A stretch of DNA of 64,000 nucleotides from Gudongella oleilytica (GCF_004101785.1 NZ_CP035130.1:1984001-2048000); one strand, 5' to 3'. Counted from the stretch's first letter, positions 34,234-43,413 are shown. Program-made: numbers and translations. Notes: a model not told the origin generated them from the letters alone.

Positions 34234-34262
34234 TTGACAATATAGCTTTATTATTGTAATAA
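34234..34262 (+). promoter_or_regulatory. Promoter of the amidohydrolase gene
   Basis: TTGACA (34234-34239), a 17-nt spacer and TAATAA form a strong sigma-A promoter about 100 nt before the start codon. Confidence 0.75.
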
Positions 34263-34274
34263 AGCATCTTGCTA

Positions 34275-34307
34275 ATTGAAGCTAATATTCACAATAATAG
34301 CTTCAAT
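34275..34307 (+). repeat. Inverted repeat in the amidohydrolase leader
   Basis: ATTGAAGCTA (34275-34284) and TAGCTTCAAT (34298-34307) form a perfect 10-bp inverted repeat with a 13-nt spacer, starting just after the expected transcription start. It could be an operator or a leader hairpin. Confidence 0.6.
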
Positions 34308-34363
34308 TGTACTGAGTGGGGTATATGCGCTAAGATGGGAAAATAATATTGGGAGATGATTGA

Positions 34364-35962
34364 TTGAAGACTTTAATCAAAAATGCAAAGATTTTTGCAG
34401 AAAAAGGACATTTTGTAGAAGCTCTGCTGATAGAAGACGGCTTGATAAAAAAAGCCGGCAGTAATGCTGAACTGGCAGGTGAATCCGCGGATACGGTCCT
34501 CGATATGGAAAGAAGAACCATACTTCCGGGTCTAAATGACAGCCATCTTCATATTACTATGAAGGGTGCAGCCATGAACTCCTGTGATCTTATACCTGCA
34601 AAATCCATAGACGATATAATAAGACTTGGTCGAGAGTTTCTGGCTAAAGATCCTGATATGAAAGCAATGCCGGGTAGGGGTTGGAATCAGGACTATTTCG
34701 CAACAGGTGAAAAAAGGATGATAAACAGATTCGATCTCGACCAGATATCCACAGAGATCCCTATAGTATTTGAGAGGACTTGCGGTCATGTCGGAGTTGG
34801 AAATACCAAGGCTCTTGAAATATTGGGGGTTGACGAGAATACAAAAGTAGATGGTGGAGAAATAGAAATCGGCGAAGACGGCAAGCCTAATGGTATATTC
34901 AATGAAAATGCAGTTCAGCTGATTAGAAAAGCTATCCCAGAGAAGGATATGGCCACCAGGGAAAAGGAATTCCTTATGTCGATGGATTATTCAGTCAGTC
35001 AGGGTTTGACCTCAGTTCAATCCTGCGACGTACTGGGAAAGGATTTCAAAGAGGTATTCAAGCTTCTTCACGACCTCTACAATGAGGGAAAACTTAAGTT
35101 CAGATACAGGCATCAGTATAATTTCCAGGATATCGAGGACTTTAAGGAGTATTTGAAATCGGAGCATATAACAGGCAAATACGATGAGATGTTCTTCTCG
35201 AAGGGTGCCCTAAAGCTATTCAAGGATGGTTCTCTTGGTGCCAGAACAGCTTATATGAAGAAGGAATATGCAGATGCTCCCGGGACCTTTGGAGTTGAGG
35301 CGCTAAGTGATGATCAGCTTCAGGCATTGGTTGATCTTGCTGTTGAGAACGACATAACAGTAGTCACTCATGCCATAGGGGATGCTGCAGTTGAAAGCGT
35401 CATGAAAGCTTATGAGAACACAATGCCTGACGGTAAAAATCCTCTGCGTCATGGAATAGTCCACAACCAGATTACGAGCATGGTGCAGCTTGAAAGACAG
35501 ACCAGACTTCAGATTCCGGTAATGTATCAGCCAATATTCCTTGATTATGACAACAGGATAATTGAGGACAGAGTTGGTTCGGAGCTTGCAAAGACATCCT
35601 ATGCATTCAATACTCTTTATAAGATGGGAGCACCGGTTAGCCTTGGAACAGATTCACCGGTCGAGGACTGCAATCCATTCCAAAACATCTACTGTGCAGT
35701 CAACAGAAAAGGACTTGACGGTCATCCAGATGGGGGCTATTATCCTGAGGAGGCTATGGATCTTGAGGATGCGATCGACGCGTATACTGCAGGAAGTGCT
35801 TTCAATGAATTCAAGGAGGATGTCAAAGGGAAGCTGTTACCAGGATTTGTTGCTGACCTTATCGTTCTTGACAGGGATATCTTCTCCATCGATCCAATGG
35901 ATATAAAGAATGTCAAGGTAGAAAAGACAATGGTAAATGGTAAATTCGTTTACGAAAGATAA
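34364..35962 (+). CDS. Amidohydrolase-family protein (YtcJ type)
   Basis: 532 residues of the metal-dependent amidohydrolase superfamily, YtcJ-like subgroup. The metal-binding strand is PGLNDSHLHI near residue 65, with further ligands in VTHAIGDAAVE and GTDSPVEDCNPF. FKDGSLGARTAYM is characteristic of this subgroup. The start is a TTG at 34364, eight nt after GGGAG; the next ATG would be far inside the conserved N-terminus. It stands alone between its own promoter and a strong terminator. The substrate is unknown (amide or cyclic amide). Confidence 0.88.
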   Translation: MKTLIKNAKIFAEKGHFVEALLIEDGLIKKAGSNAELAGESADTVLDMERRTILPGLNDSHLHITMKGAAMNSCDLIPAKSIDDIIRLGREFLAKDPDMKAMPGRGWNQDYFATGEKRMINRFDLDQISTEIPIVFERTCGHVGVGNTKALEILGVDENTKVDGGEIEIGEDGKPNGIFNENAVQLIRKAIPEKDMATREKEFLMSMDYSVSQGLTSVQSCDVLGKDFKEVFKLLHDLYNEGKLKFRYRHQYNFQDIEDFKEYLKSEHITGKYDEMFFSKGALKLFKDGSLGARTAYMKKEYADAPGTFGVEALSDDQLQALVDLAVENDITVVTHAIGDAAVESVMKAYENTMPDGKNPLRHGIVHNQITSMVQLERQTRLQIPVMYQPIFLDYDNRIIEDRVGSELAKTSYAFNTLYKMGAPVSLGTDSPVEDCNPFQNIYCAVNRKGLDGHPDGGYYPEEAMDLEDAIDAYTAGSAFNEFKEDVKGKLLPGFVADLIVLDRDIFSIDPMDIKNVKVEKTMVNGKFVYER

Positions 35963-35968
35963 AGACTT

Positions 35969-36006
35969 GAAGCTGTCAGGAATATTTCCTGACAGCTTCT
36001 TTTTTT
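35969..36006. terminator. Strong bidirectional terminator
   Basis: A perfect 14-bp stem GAAGCTGTCAGGAA with its complement and a 3-nt loop is followed by TTTTTTT on the plus strand. It also lies just after the stop of the aminotransferase gene on the minus strand. Confidence 0.93.
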
Positions 36007-36011
36007 ACTTC

Positions 36012-37133
36012 TTAAAGCTTATTCCCATAGTCTGCCAGCATCTCAAGGCCTTTTATTAGGACCTCCCTCGAAGCAGCATAGCCTATTCTGAAGCTTTTCT
36101 CATATTCAAAGCAATCTCCCGGAGTTACAAGGGTCTTTGAATGCTCCATAAGTCCGATACAAAAATCATAGGAGTTTATATCAAAATCGTAGTAGACAAG
36201 AGCGGTCGTGCCTGCCTTCGGCTTCACGAAGGAAAATCTTGGATGCTCTTTTATCCAATTATCCAGTATTTCGAGATTCTCCTTTATTATCCCCAGGTTT
36301 CTCTCCAGAAGCTTATCCTTGTTCCCAAGGGCATGGGCTGCAATTATTTCATCCAGCATCCCGCAGCTTATAATGCTATAATCTCTGTGAGATTCCAGCT
36401 TCTTCATAAGCTCGATATTCTTGGTAGCTATCCAGCCAAGCCTGAGGCCTGCAAGTGAGAATACCTTTGACATGCTTGATGTGCCTACCCCCTTCTCATA
36501 AAGGTCTGCTATGGAGCTTTGGTAGCTTCCATCCTGATTAAGGCCTCTGTAAACCTCGTCACAGAGAACATAGGTATCGTGTTTTCTCGCAAGCTCCACT
36601 ATCTCCTTCATCAGCTCCTCCGGGATGATAGCACCTGTAGGATTGTTTGGATTATTTAGAGCTATAAGCTTTGTATTGTCGTCTACAACCCTCTTTAAGA
36701 GCTCCATATCGGGGAGATAATTTTTTTCCTTTTCCAGGTAAACTACAGTGACATCAGCTCCAATCGACTCCGGTATGGAATATAACTGCTGATAGGTCGG
36801 TATTATGGATACCACCTTGTCACCCCTATCGACTATGGCCTGAAGGATAAGGTTGTTTGCGCCTATCCCTCCATTTGTAGTAAGTATATCATCAGAGGTA
36901 AGGTTCTTGTATAAGCTGCTTATTGCGTTTTTTAGATCAGGATTACCGGTTATATACCCATAGGTGAGCTTCTTCTCTGAGAGTTCCTTGAAAAAATCTG
37001 CCTCAGGAGTTCCTGTAAGCTGGAGAAGCTCCTTTAAGGATATCGAATCAACACAGGTCTCAGCTATGTTATTAATCGCATCCATCTCATACTCATTCAT
37101 CCACTGCTCCACCTTAAACGGCTTAAGCTTCAT
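36012..37133 (-). CDS. PLP-dependent aminotransferase (class I/II)
   Basis: 373 residues of fold type I. The PLP-binding lysine is in SSMSKVFSLAGLRLGW near residue 222. Substrate/cofactor residues are in TNGGIGANNLILQ, NNPNNPTGAIIPEEL and CDEVYRGL. The N-terminus (WMNEYEMDAINNIAETCVDS) resembles a small subgroup that includes amino acid C-C or arginine-modifying aminotransferases, so the substrate is uncertain. It is followed on the minus strand by a strong shared terminator and preceded by the papain-like gene after 32 nt. Confidence 0.88.
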   Translation of the reverse strand: MKLKPFKVEQWMNEYEMDAINNIAETCVDSISLKELLQLTGTPEADFFKELSEKKLTYGYITGNPDLKNAISSLYKNLTSDDILTTNGGIGANNLILQAIVDRGDKVVSIIPTYQQLYSIPESIGADVTVVYLEKEKNYLPDMELLKRVVDDNTKLIALNNPNNPTGAIIPEELMKEIVELARKHDTYVLCDEVYRGLNQDGSYQSSIADLYEKGVGTSSMSKVFSLAGLRLGWIATKNIELMKKLESHRDYSIISCGMLDEIIAAHALGNKDKLLERNLGIIKENLEILDNWIKEHPRFSFVKPKAGTTALVYYDFDINSYDFCIGLMEHSKTLVTPGDCFEYEKSFRIGYAASREVLIKGLEMLADYGNKL

Positions 37134-37165
37134 TTAAATCAATCCTTTCATTAAAGTTCATGTTA

Positions 37166-37774
37166 TTATTTCGACTTTGGCTTGTCAAATTCGAAGGCTA
37201 TTGCCCCTCTTAAGAGAGCTTTGTCCCTAATCCATTCCTCATATGAGTAGATCCTTCGTCTACCCCAGTTGGATGCAATGAGATCGAAGCCTTCCTTTTT
37301 CCTGATAATGCCGGTAACTGTTATCCAATGGTTTCTGAATTCCCTGTTTGAAGAGTTCCAGGTTAATAACAGGACTGGTCTGTCCAATTCGAGCATCCTG
37401 ATAATGAAGTCGCTTCCTTCGTCTACATCCCAAATCCAGCTTTCCATATAGAAGCCCAATCTGATACCTCTTGCGTACGCATATCTCTGAATCCCCCGCC
37501 TCATCTTGGTGAGGGTGGGTATCCCATAAACTCTGGGCTTTATGAAAGGGTATAACTCCTTCATCAGCCCTACAAAATCCCCTCTTGTAGTTCCCTGGTA
37601 CAATGCTGACAGCTCTTTTCTCGTCCTTGAGAGGTACATAATAAGATTTGCAGCTGCTGTTACTCCACATGATCTGTCAGCCCAAAACTGATTTTTGATC
37701 TTAAATGCTTTAAGCCAGCTTTGCTGACCTCCATAGGAGCCTTCGACATTGAAAAGCTTCTCTTTCAGGAGCAT
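37166..37774 (-). CDS. Papain-like (C39-type) cysteine peptidase-like protein
   Basis: About 202 residues from the ATG at 37774, chosen for GGAGGGG six nt upstream. The pattern of a papain/C39 fold is visible: Cys36 in WADRSCGVTAAANLIMYL, His in NREFRNHWITVTG, and Asn/Trp in LIASNWGRRR. There is no signal peptide or membrane segment, so it is probably cytoplasmic. Members of this type are often called hypothetical. It lies 32 nt upstream of the aminotransferase gene on the same strand. Confidence 0.75.
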   Translation of the reverse strand: MLLKEKLFNVEGSYGGQQSWLKAFKIKNQFWADRSCGVTAAANLIMYLSRTRKELSALYQGTTRGDFVGLMKELYPFIKPRVYGIPTLTKMRRGIQRYAYARGIRLGFYMESWIWDVDEGSDFIIRMLELDRPVLLLTWNSSNREFRNHWITVTGIIRKKEGFDLIASNWGRRRIYSYEEWIRDKALLRGAIAFEFDKPKSK

Positions 37775-37930
37775 AGTCTTCCCCTCCATTTCAGGTGTGT
37801 TTACATTATACCAGATTTACTGGATCTGTGAAGATTATAGCCCTGTGATCATAACTTCCAGCGCTTGTTGAAAATGGGCATAACATGGGTAAAATAGCTC
37901 TATAGCTACGAATGGGAGGGGTTGATCGAT

Positions 37931-38872
37931 TTGAATGCTTCGTTGGGTGCAGTTGCAGTAATAGGGGGGGCCAACCTTGATATTGTTGGCTCGCCCTCGA
38001 AAATACTTATTAGAGGAGATTCGAATATTGGAAGTGTAAAGCTGTCGCCAGGAGGTGTTGGAAGGAATATTGCAGAAAATACTGCATTGCTGGGCATCCC
38101 AACAAGGCTTTTCTCTATCGTAGGAAATGACAGCTTTGGGGATTACCTGCTTACGGAGGCAAAAAAATCCGGCATTGATGTGGACTTTGTAAAAAGAGTT
38201 TCCAGCCCCACAGGTATTTATCTGGCTATACTTGATGAAAACAAGGATATGGATCTTGCAATCAATGCGATGGAGATCATGGTGGAGCTTGACTGGGAGT
38301 ATATCAGCAACAATAAAGCCTCGATCGAGAAAAGCGAAATAATCGTCCTTGACGCAAACCTAAAAAAGGATGTACTTGAAAAAGCAACAAATGAGTTTCG
38401 CCACAAAAAACTTTTTCTTGATACGGTCTCCACAGCCAAGGCTGAGTCTGCAGCATCTATTATTGGAAGCTTTCATACCATAAAACCAAATAAGATAGAA
38501 GCTGAGACATTAACCGGGATTAGGATCCACAGCAGGGATGATCTATTAAAAGCAGCAAACATCTTCCATGACAGAGGGGTTTTAAATGTTTGTATAACCC
38601 TGGGCAAGGATGGGGTTTTCTATAGTGCAAAGGATGGGGAGCATGGTGGGTACCGCTCCACTGAGTTCGTTCCTCTGAATGCCACCGGAGCCGGCGATGC
38701 ATTCCAGGCCGGGCTTATTTACGGAGAATTAAACGGGTTTCCACTGAAGGACTCAATAAGATATGCAATGGGCGCAGCAATAGTAGCTATGAGCTCTGAG
38801 GATACCATAAACAAGGAAATGAGTATAGATAAAATCGCCATAATTTCAAGAAGATTGGAGGAAATAAAGTGA
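37931..38872 (+). CDS. psuK: PfkB-family carbohydrate kinase, probable pseudouridine kinase
   Basis: About 313 residues of the ribokinase/PfkB family. The sequence has the first signature ([11 protein letters not shown]), a glycine-rich [15 protein letters not shown] and the catalytic signature [18 protein letters not shown] near the C-terminus with the base Asp. It is translationally coupled to psuG (GTGA overlap), which strongly indicates phosphorylation of pseudouridine to its 5'-phosphate. The start is probably the TTG at 37931, nine nt after GGAGG; a TTG three codons earlier is too close to the ribosome site. Confidence 0.88.
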   Translation: MNASLGAVAVIGGANLDIVGSPSKILIRGDSNIGSVKLSPGGVGRNIAENTALLGIPTRLFSIVGNDSFGDYLLTEAKKSGIDVDFVKRVSSPTGIYLAILDENKDMDLAINAMEIMVELDWEYISNNKASIEKSEIIVLDANLKKDVLEKATNEFRHKKLFLDTVSTAKAESAASIIGSFHTIKPNKIEAETLTGIRIHSRDDLLKAANIFHDRGVLNVCITLGKDGVFYSAKDGEHGGYRSTEFVPLNATGAGDAFQAGLIYGELNGFPLKDSIRYAMGAAIVAMSSEDTINKEMSIDKIAIISRRLEEIK

Positions 38873-39771
38873 ACAGATATCTTGATCTAAGTGAAGAAGT
38901 AAGAAAGGCAATTGAAGATAAAAAGCCGATCGTCGCCCTGGAATCGACGATCATTTCTCATGGGATGCCTTACCCCCAAAATGTCGAAACTGCATTGAAG
39001 GTCGAGGAAATAATAAGGGAGCATGGGGCTGTCCCGGCTACTATTGGGATAATAGGAGGAAGACTTAAGGCTGGACTTACATCTGAAGAAATTGACTACA
39101 TGGGAAGAGCTAAAAATATCGCCAAGGTCTCAAGAAGAGATATTCCTTACCTTGTAGCCCACAAAAGAGATGGAGCCACTACTGTTGCCTCCACAATGAT
39201 AATCGCTTCTATGGCAGGCATAAGGGTTTTTGCCACAGGAGGTGTAGGCGGAGTACACAGGGGAGCCGAGAAAACAATGGATATATCGGCTGACCTCGAA
39301 GAGCTTGCTATGACTGAAGTGGCAGTTGTATGTGCAGGTGCCAAGTCCATACTTGATCTGGGACTCACTCTTGAGTACCTAGAGACAAAGGGAGTACCGG
39401 TATTGGGTTATCAGACAGAGGAGCTACCAGCGTTCTATACAAGAAAAAGCGGCTTTGCCGTGGATTATAAGGCTGATACCCCTGAAGAGATAGCGGACAT
39501 CCTTAGGACTAAGTGGGATCTGGGTCTCAAGGGTGGAGCGTTGATCGCAAATCCGATCCCGGAGGAGTACTCAATGGATGCTGACCTTATCGCAAGAGTA
39601 ATTGAGGATGCTGTCAAGGAAGCAGAAGCATTGGGAATAAAGGGAAAGGATACTACCCCATTCCTTCTTGCAAAAATCAAGGAAATTACCGGTGGAGAAT
39701 CCCTTGAATCAAACATACAGCTGGTATATAACAATGCCAGGTTAGCTGCGAAGATTGCAGTGTCTCTCTAA
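38869..39771 (+). CDS. psuG: Pseudouridine-5'-phosphate glycosidase
   Basis: 300 residues, the usual length for PsuG, which cleaves pseudouridine 5'-phosphate to uracil and ribose 5-phosphate. Conserved blocks are [64 protein letters not shown] and [11 protein letters not shown]. It starts with GTG at 38869, overlapping the kinase stop, with GGAGGAAATAAA upstream. With PsuK it forms a pseudouridine salvage pathway. A hairpin terminator follows. Confidence 0.95.
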   Translation: MNRYLDLSEEVRKAIEDKKPIVALESTIISHGMPYPQNVETALKVEEIIREHGAVPATIGIIGGRLKAGLTSEEIDYMGRAKNIAKVSRRDIPYLVAHKRDGATTVASTMIIASMAGIRVFATGGVGGVHRGAEKTMDISADLEELAMTEVAVVCAGAKSILDLGLTLEYLETKGVPVLGYQTEELPAFYTRKSGFAVDYKADTPEEIADILRTKWDLGLKGGALIANPIPEEYSMDADLIARVIEDAVKEAEALGIKGKDTTPFLLAKIKEITGGESLESNIQLVYNNARLAAKIAVSL

Positions 39772-39788
39772 AATCCCCGGATTAGCAA

Positions 39789-39815
39789 GGACTGTGTAGT
39801 TACTCTACACAGTCC
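39789..39815. terminator. Terminator after psuG
   Basis: An 11-bp perfect stem GGACTGTGTAG / CTACACAGTCC with a 5-nt loop lies between psuG (+) and the P-II gene (-). The flanks are A/T-rich but without a long U-run. Confidence 0.7.
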
Positions 39816-39821
39816 GATAAT

Positions 39822-40241
39822 TTACTCATATAGTCCGTATGTCTTAATAGCCTTCTGAACAAAGATTATTCCGTTGCCTGGTTTATCCATCTCCAGTCTT
39901 TCATTTATAGCCTGGATAATCCCATTTACTAATTCGTTCTTTGCGATTATCATTACGATTTCCTTTTCAGGTTCAATATCAATGGCGAAAACTCTTCTGG
40001 TTTCGTGGATTCCGGCGCCTCTTGCATTTATTATGGTTCCGCCCTTTGCACCGGCAGCAGTTGCCGCGTCTACAACGTCTTCCGCTCTTCCCTTGTCAAC
40101 TATAGCATTTATCACCTGGTACATATACTCACCCTCTCCATCTTCATCCTCTGCGATACAATCCAGTGAAGCTGCTCCCGAAACCTTGCACAACTGGGTC
40201 ATATAGGCTACACCATGATTTGGCTTCCAAGATAACCTCAC
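39822..40241 (-). pseudogene. P-II-type regulator missing the start of its first domain (frameshifted against DUF1538)
   Basis: The reading frame carries one complete P-II domain (INAIVDKGRAEDVVDAATA, TIINARGAGIHE, DIEPEKEIVMII, GIIFVQKAIKTYGLYE), preceded by a segment KPNHGVAYMTQL that fits the end of a first P-II domain. The rest of that first domain is absent. The apparent GTG start at 40241 has no good ribosome site and lies inside the DUF1538 frame. DUF1538 genes are normally followed by a two-domain P-II protein, so I infer an out-of-frame deletion that removed the P-II start. The intact second domain might still be made if initiation occurs internally. Confidence 0.65.
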
Positions 40242-41016
40242 CTGAGATCGTCAGGAGTCTCTCTAAAATAGTATCCGAACTACCGTGGCTGACTAACTCA
40301 TCAGATGCTTCTGCTATACCTCCGCTTGAAAAGATACTCATCACCATTACGGCCAATATAGCTCCGACCGAAGATATACCGACGAGACCAAAGCTGTCAG
40401 CTTCAGAGGATCTGCTATCCTTCCTAAGGGCTGATATTCCCAGTGCAAGGGCTAATATGAATGGCACCGTCATGGCTCCGGTAGTCGCACCAGATGAGTC
40501 GAAAGATATTGCTAACAGTTCCTGAGGAGCGAGTAGCCCTCCAACCAGGACCAGCCCATATAATATGAAGAATATAAGCTTAAGAGATATATTATATACT
40601 ATCCTAATGAACCCAAGAGTCAGCATAACTGCGATCCCTATGGAGACCATAACAACCAATTGCAGCTTTGGAAGCATTCCACCTGTAGCTAAATCCACCT
40701 GGCCTGCCAGAATATGGAGATCAGGCTCTGCAATGGAGATCAAAAATCCAAGGATAAGCCCGTATATCGTCAGTACCAGGAGGCTATTCCGCTTTACTAT
40801 TGCACCACCTATATACCTTCCTATGGGGCTTACTCCAAGATCCACTCCGAATAAAAACAATGTGAGTCCTACAATAACAAGTAAAGCTCCGGTTAAAAAT
40901 GAACCCAGCTGCTTTCCGACAAGTTGTGTTATTGTGAAATTCAGCAACAAAACTATACCTACTATTGGCAATACTGCCATGATAACTTCTTTTAGTTTAT
41001 TTTTTAATACCTGCAA
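40144..41016 (-). CDS. DUF1538 membrane protein, 3' end altered by deletion
   Basis: About 290 residues from the TTG at 41016 (GGGAGGTG seven nt upstream). The first ~250 are a DUF1538 membrane domain with about seven helices (MAVLPIVGIVLLLNFTITQL; LGVSPIGRYIGGAIV; SFDSSGATTGAMTVPFILAL). After LLTISGEVILEA the frame runs into sequence that in another frame encodes P-II and ends with unrelated residues (DPVVQGFGSSFTGLYRRG). DUF1538 proteins usually come as two domains or two adjacent genes, so a second domain appears to have been lost together with the start of the P-II gene. Function is unknown, possibly transport controlled by P-II. Confidence 0.75.
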   Translation of the reverse strand: MQVLKNKLKEVIMAVLPIVGIVLLLNFTITQLVGKQLGSFLTGALLVIVGLTLFLFGVDLGVSPIGRYIGGAIVKRNSLLVLTIYGLILGFLISIAEPDLHILAGQVDLATGGMLPKLQLVVMVSIGIAVMLTLGFIRIVYNISLKLIFFILYGLVLVGGLLAPQELLAISFDSSGATTGAMTVPFILALALGISALRKDSRSSEADSFGLVGISSVGAILAVMVMSIFSSGGIAEASDELVSHGSSDTILERLLTISGEVILEAKSWCSLYDPVVQGFGSSFTGLYRRG

Positions 41017-41073
41017 GTGTTCACCTCCCTCGTAAGTCCATACCCTATACAATATGACTTCTAATCAAATATT

Positions 41074-41204
41074 TGAGGAAATTGCATATTTATATTACTC
41101 ATTACTTGCTATCTACATATAGTATGGCGCAAACAATAAAAACACTATATATAGTTATGGTTTGTCAGTTTTAGCTTAAAATTTTCAATTATGCAATTTC
41201 CTCA
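41074..41204. repeat. 131-bp element bounded by 15-bp perfect inverted repeats
   Basis: TGAGGAAATTGCATA at 41074-41088 is repeated as its exact complement at 41190-41204. The interior is AT-rich without an ORF. The layout resembles a MITE-like element or a pair of regulator sites in the pdh upstream region. No convincing target-site duplication is visible. Confidence 0.7.
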
Positions 41205-41295
41205 TTTATTAAATAGAACAGTGTTTTCTGGTCAAAGCGGGTAAATTTTTGAAATTATGTTTATTATATACGTTTTTGGTAATATATAACTAAGA

Positions 41296-41310
41296 TGATA
41301 ATAATTATCA
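41296..41310. promoter_or_regulatory. Perfect Fur box in front of the pdh operon
   Basis: TGATAATAATTATCA is an exact match to the 7-1-7 Fur consensus TGATAATNATTATCA of Bacillus (distinct from the PerR and Zur boxes). It lies 25 nt upstream of the GTG start of pdhA, just before the ribosome site, where binding would block transcription. Confidence 0.75.
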
Positions 41311-41335
41311 ATTAATATATAAGGAGGTATGCTTC

Positions 41336-42418
41336 GTGAAATTCGAAGAACATAATCCGTTAGATAATAAGATTTACCAGGTACTTGATCCTGACGGCAA
41401 GGTAGTTCTAAAGGACGACATTCCTGAATTGTCAGCTGATCAGCTAAAATCAATGTACCAGACCATGCTATACTCGAGGACGATCGACGAGAAAGCGTTG
41501 TCCTATCAAAGGCAAGGCCGGATGCTCACCTACGCTCCAAATATTGGCCAGGAGGCCGCTCAGGTTGGCAGTTCTTTTGCTCTTGAAAAAAAGGACTGGC
41601 TTGTCCCTGCCTTCAGGGAACTGGGTGCATGGCTCACAAGAGGAGTCAGTCTCAAAAATATTTATACCTACTGGTATGGCGATGAATGGGGAAGTCATAC
41701 TCCTGAGGATGTAAGGGTGCTTCCGGTGTCAGTACCAATAGCTTCCCAGCTTCAGCATGCAACAGGTATAGGGATGTCTATTAACATCAAGGGTGAAAAA
41801 GATGTTGTGCTTACCTATGTGGGAGACGGAGGCACATCCCATGGAGATTTCCATGAGGCTTTGAACTTTGCTGCAGTGTTTAAGGCTCCGGTGGTTTTCG
41901 TCATACAAAACAACCAGTACGCAATATCGACAAGAAGAGTTATCCAAACCATGAGTGGAAATCTGGCTCAGAAGGCTGTTTCCTATGGTATGCCAGGTAT
42001 TTTTGTGGATGGAAACGATATATTTGCAATGTACAATGCCACAAAAGCTGCTGTTGAAAGAGCCAGAAATGGAGAGGGTCCAACCCTTATAGAGGCCTAT
42101 ACCTACAGACTTGCTGCCCACACGACCTCCGACGACCCTACAAAGTACAGGGACGACAAAGAGGTTGAAGAGTGGCGTCTCAAGGATCCTGTAAAGAGAT
42201 TCGGCAATTATCTTAAGGATAATGCAATAATCGATGAGGACTGGGAGAAGAATACTTTGTCGAGGCTTGAGGAGGAGGTCATGGCAACCTTCGAGGATAT
42301 TGAAAAGAACTCAAGCTATGAATTGGAGGATATATTCAAATACCACTTCGAAAAGATGCCATTACAGCTTCAGGAGCAGCTTGATGAATACAGGGCATAT
42401 CTTAAGGGAGGTAAATAA
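41336..42418 (+). CDS. pdhA: Pyruvate (2-oxoacid) dehydrogenase E1 alpha subunit
   Basis: 360 residues. The thiamine-diphosphate motif is GDGGTSHGDFHEALNFAAVF followed by FVIQNNQYAIST. The phosphorylation-loop region is YTYRLAAHTTSDDPTKYRDD. It starts with GTG at 41336, after AAGGAGG. With E1 beta it decarboxylates pyruvate or a branched 2-oxoacid and transfers the acyl group to the lipoyl E2. It is the first gene of a four-gene operon and starts 2 nt before the next gene ends its ribosome site. Pyruvate is the likeliest substrate by length and sequence, but branched-chain acids are possible. Confidence 0.93.
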   Translation: MKFEEHNPLDNKIYQVLDPDGKVVLKDDIPELSADQLKSMYQTMLYSRTIDEKALSYQRQGRMLTYAPNIGQEAAQVGSSFALEKKDWLVPAFRELGAWLTRGVSLKNIYTYWYGDEWGSHTPEDVRVLPVSVPIASQLQHATGIGMSINIKGEKDVVLTYVGDGGTSHGDFHEALNFAAVFKAPVVFVIQNNQYAISTRRVIQTMSGNLAQKAVSYGMPGIFVDGNDIFAMYNATKAAVERARNGEGPTLIEAYTYRLAAHTTSDDPTKYRDDKEVEEWRLKDPVKRFGNYLKDNAIIDEDWEKNTLSRLEEEVMATFEDIEKNSSYELEDIFKYHFEKMPLQLQEQLDEYRAYLKGGK

Positions 42419-42420
42419 GG

Positions 42421-43401
42421 ATGGCTAATACACTTAGTATAGTTCAGGCAGTAAACCAGGCTTTGATGAATGAAATGGCTCTGGATGACAGAGTAGTAGT
42501 ATACGGCGAGGACGTCGGCGTTGAGGGAGGAGTTTTCAGAGCGACTGTGGATCTCCAGAAAACCTATGGCAAAGAAAGAGTATTCGACACTCCCCTTGCG
42601 GAGTCGGCAATAGTAGGCACTGCAGTGGGTATGGCAATAAATGGTCTTAAGCCTGTTGTGGAAATGCAGTTTTCAGGCTTCTCATACCCCGCCTTCAACC
42701 AGATCATAAGCCACGTTGCAAGAATGAGAAACAGATCAAGAGGTAAATACCACCTGCCTATGGTCATAAGAGCTCCTTATGGCGGAGGAATAAGAGCATT
42801 GGAGCACCATTCAGAAAGTACTGAAGCTTTATATGCTCAAATCCCGGGACTTAAGGTAGTAATCCCTTCAACACCCTACGATGCCAAGGGTCTCCTGATA
42901 GCAGCAATAAGGGATCCTGATCCGGTGCTTTTCTGGGAGCCCAAGAGAATATACAGAGCTTTCAAGCAGGATATACCCGAGGAAGCATATGAGATCCCCA
43001 TTGGCAAGGCCAAGGTCGTTAAAGAGGGTACTGACATAACTATAGTGGCTTGGGGAGCGATGGTAAGGGATGTGCAGAAAGCCGTGGATATAGTTGAAAA
43101 AAAGGATATATCAGCAGAGATCATAGATTTAAGAACTATTGCGCCAATGGACAGGGAGAGCTTCGTGGAATCAGTTAAAAAGACCGGAAGGATACTGGTA
43201 GTGCACGAGGCGCCTAAAACCTTAGGTGTAGGTGCTGAGATAATATCTGTAGTCAACGAGAAGGCATTTCTCCATCTTGAGGCTCCGCCTACAAGACTGA
43301 CAGGTTTTGATACGACCTTCCCACTTCCAAGAGGCGAGCATCACTATATACCTACACCTGAGAGAATCGCAAAGACCATAGAAGAAATCGTTAAGTATTA
43401 G
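42421..43401 (+). CDS. pdhB: Pyruvate (2-oxoacid) dehydrogenase E1 beta subunit
   Basis: 326 residues of the transketolase-type E1 beta family: GEDVGVEGGVFRATVDL near residue 30, TPLAESAIVGTAVGMAI, PAFNQIISHVARMRNRS and MVIRAPYGGGI. The conserved His for cofactor/substrate lies in LEHHSESTEALY. The gene begins 2 nt after the pdhA stop with AAGGGAGGTAA before the ATG and is followed 12 nt later by pdhC, so expression is tightly coupled. Confidence 0.94.
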   Translation: MANTLSIVQAVNQALMNEMALDDRVVVYGEDVGVEGGVFRATVDLQKTYGKERVFDTPLAESAIVGTAVGMAINGLKPVVEMQFSGFSYPAFNQIISHVARMRNRSRGKYHLPMVIRAPYGGGIRALEHHSESTEALYAQIPGLKVVIPSTPYDAKGLLIAAIRDPDPVLFWEPKRIYRAFKQDIPEEAYEIPIGKAKVVKEGTDITIVAWGAMVRDVQKAVDIVEKKDISAEIIDLRTIAPMDRESFVESVKKTGRILVVHEAPKTLGVGAEIISVVNEKAFLHLEAPPTRLTGFDTTFPLPRGEHHYIPTPERIAKTIEEIVKY

Positions 43402-43413
43402 GAGGTGCAGGAT

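Noticed and set aside
40144-40241. Programmed ribosomal frameshift between DUF1538 and P-II
   Set aside because: There is no slippery heptamer or stimulatory structure that I can see, and a whole domain is missing, so a deletion explains it better.
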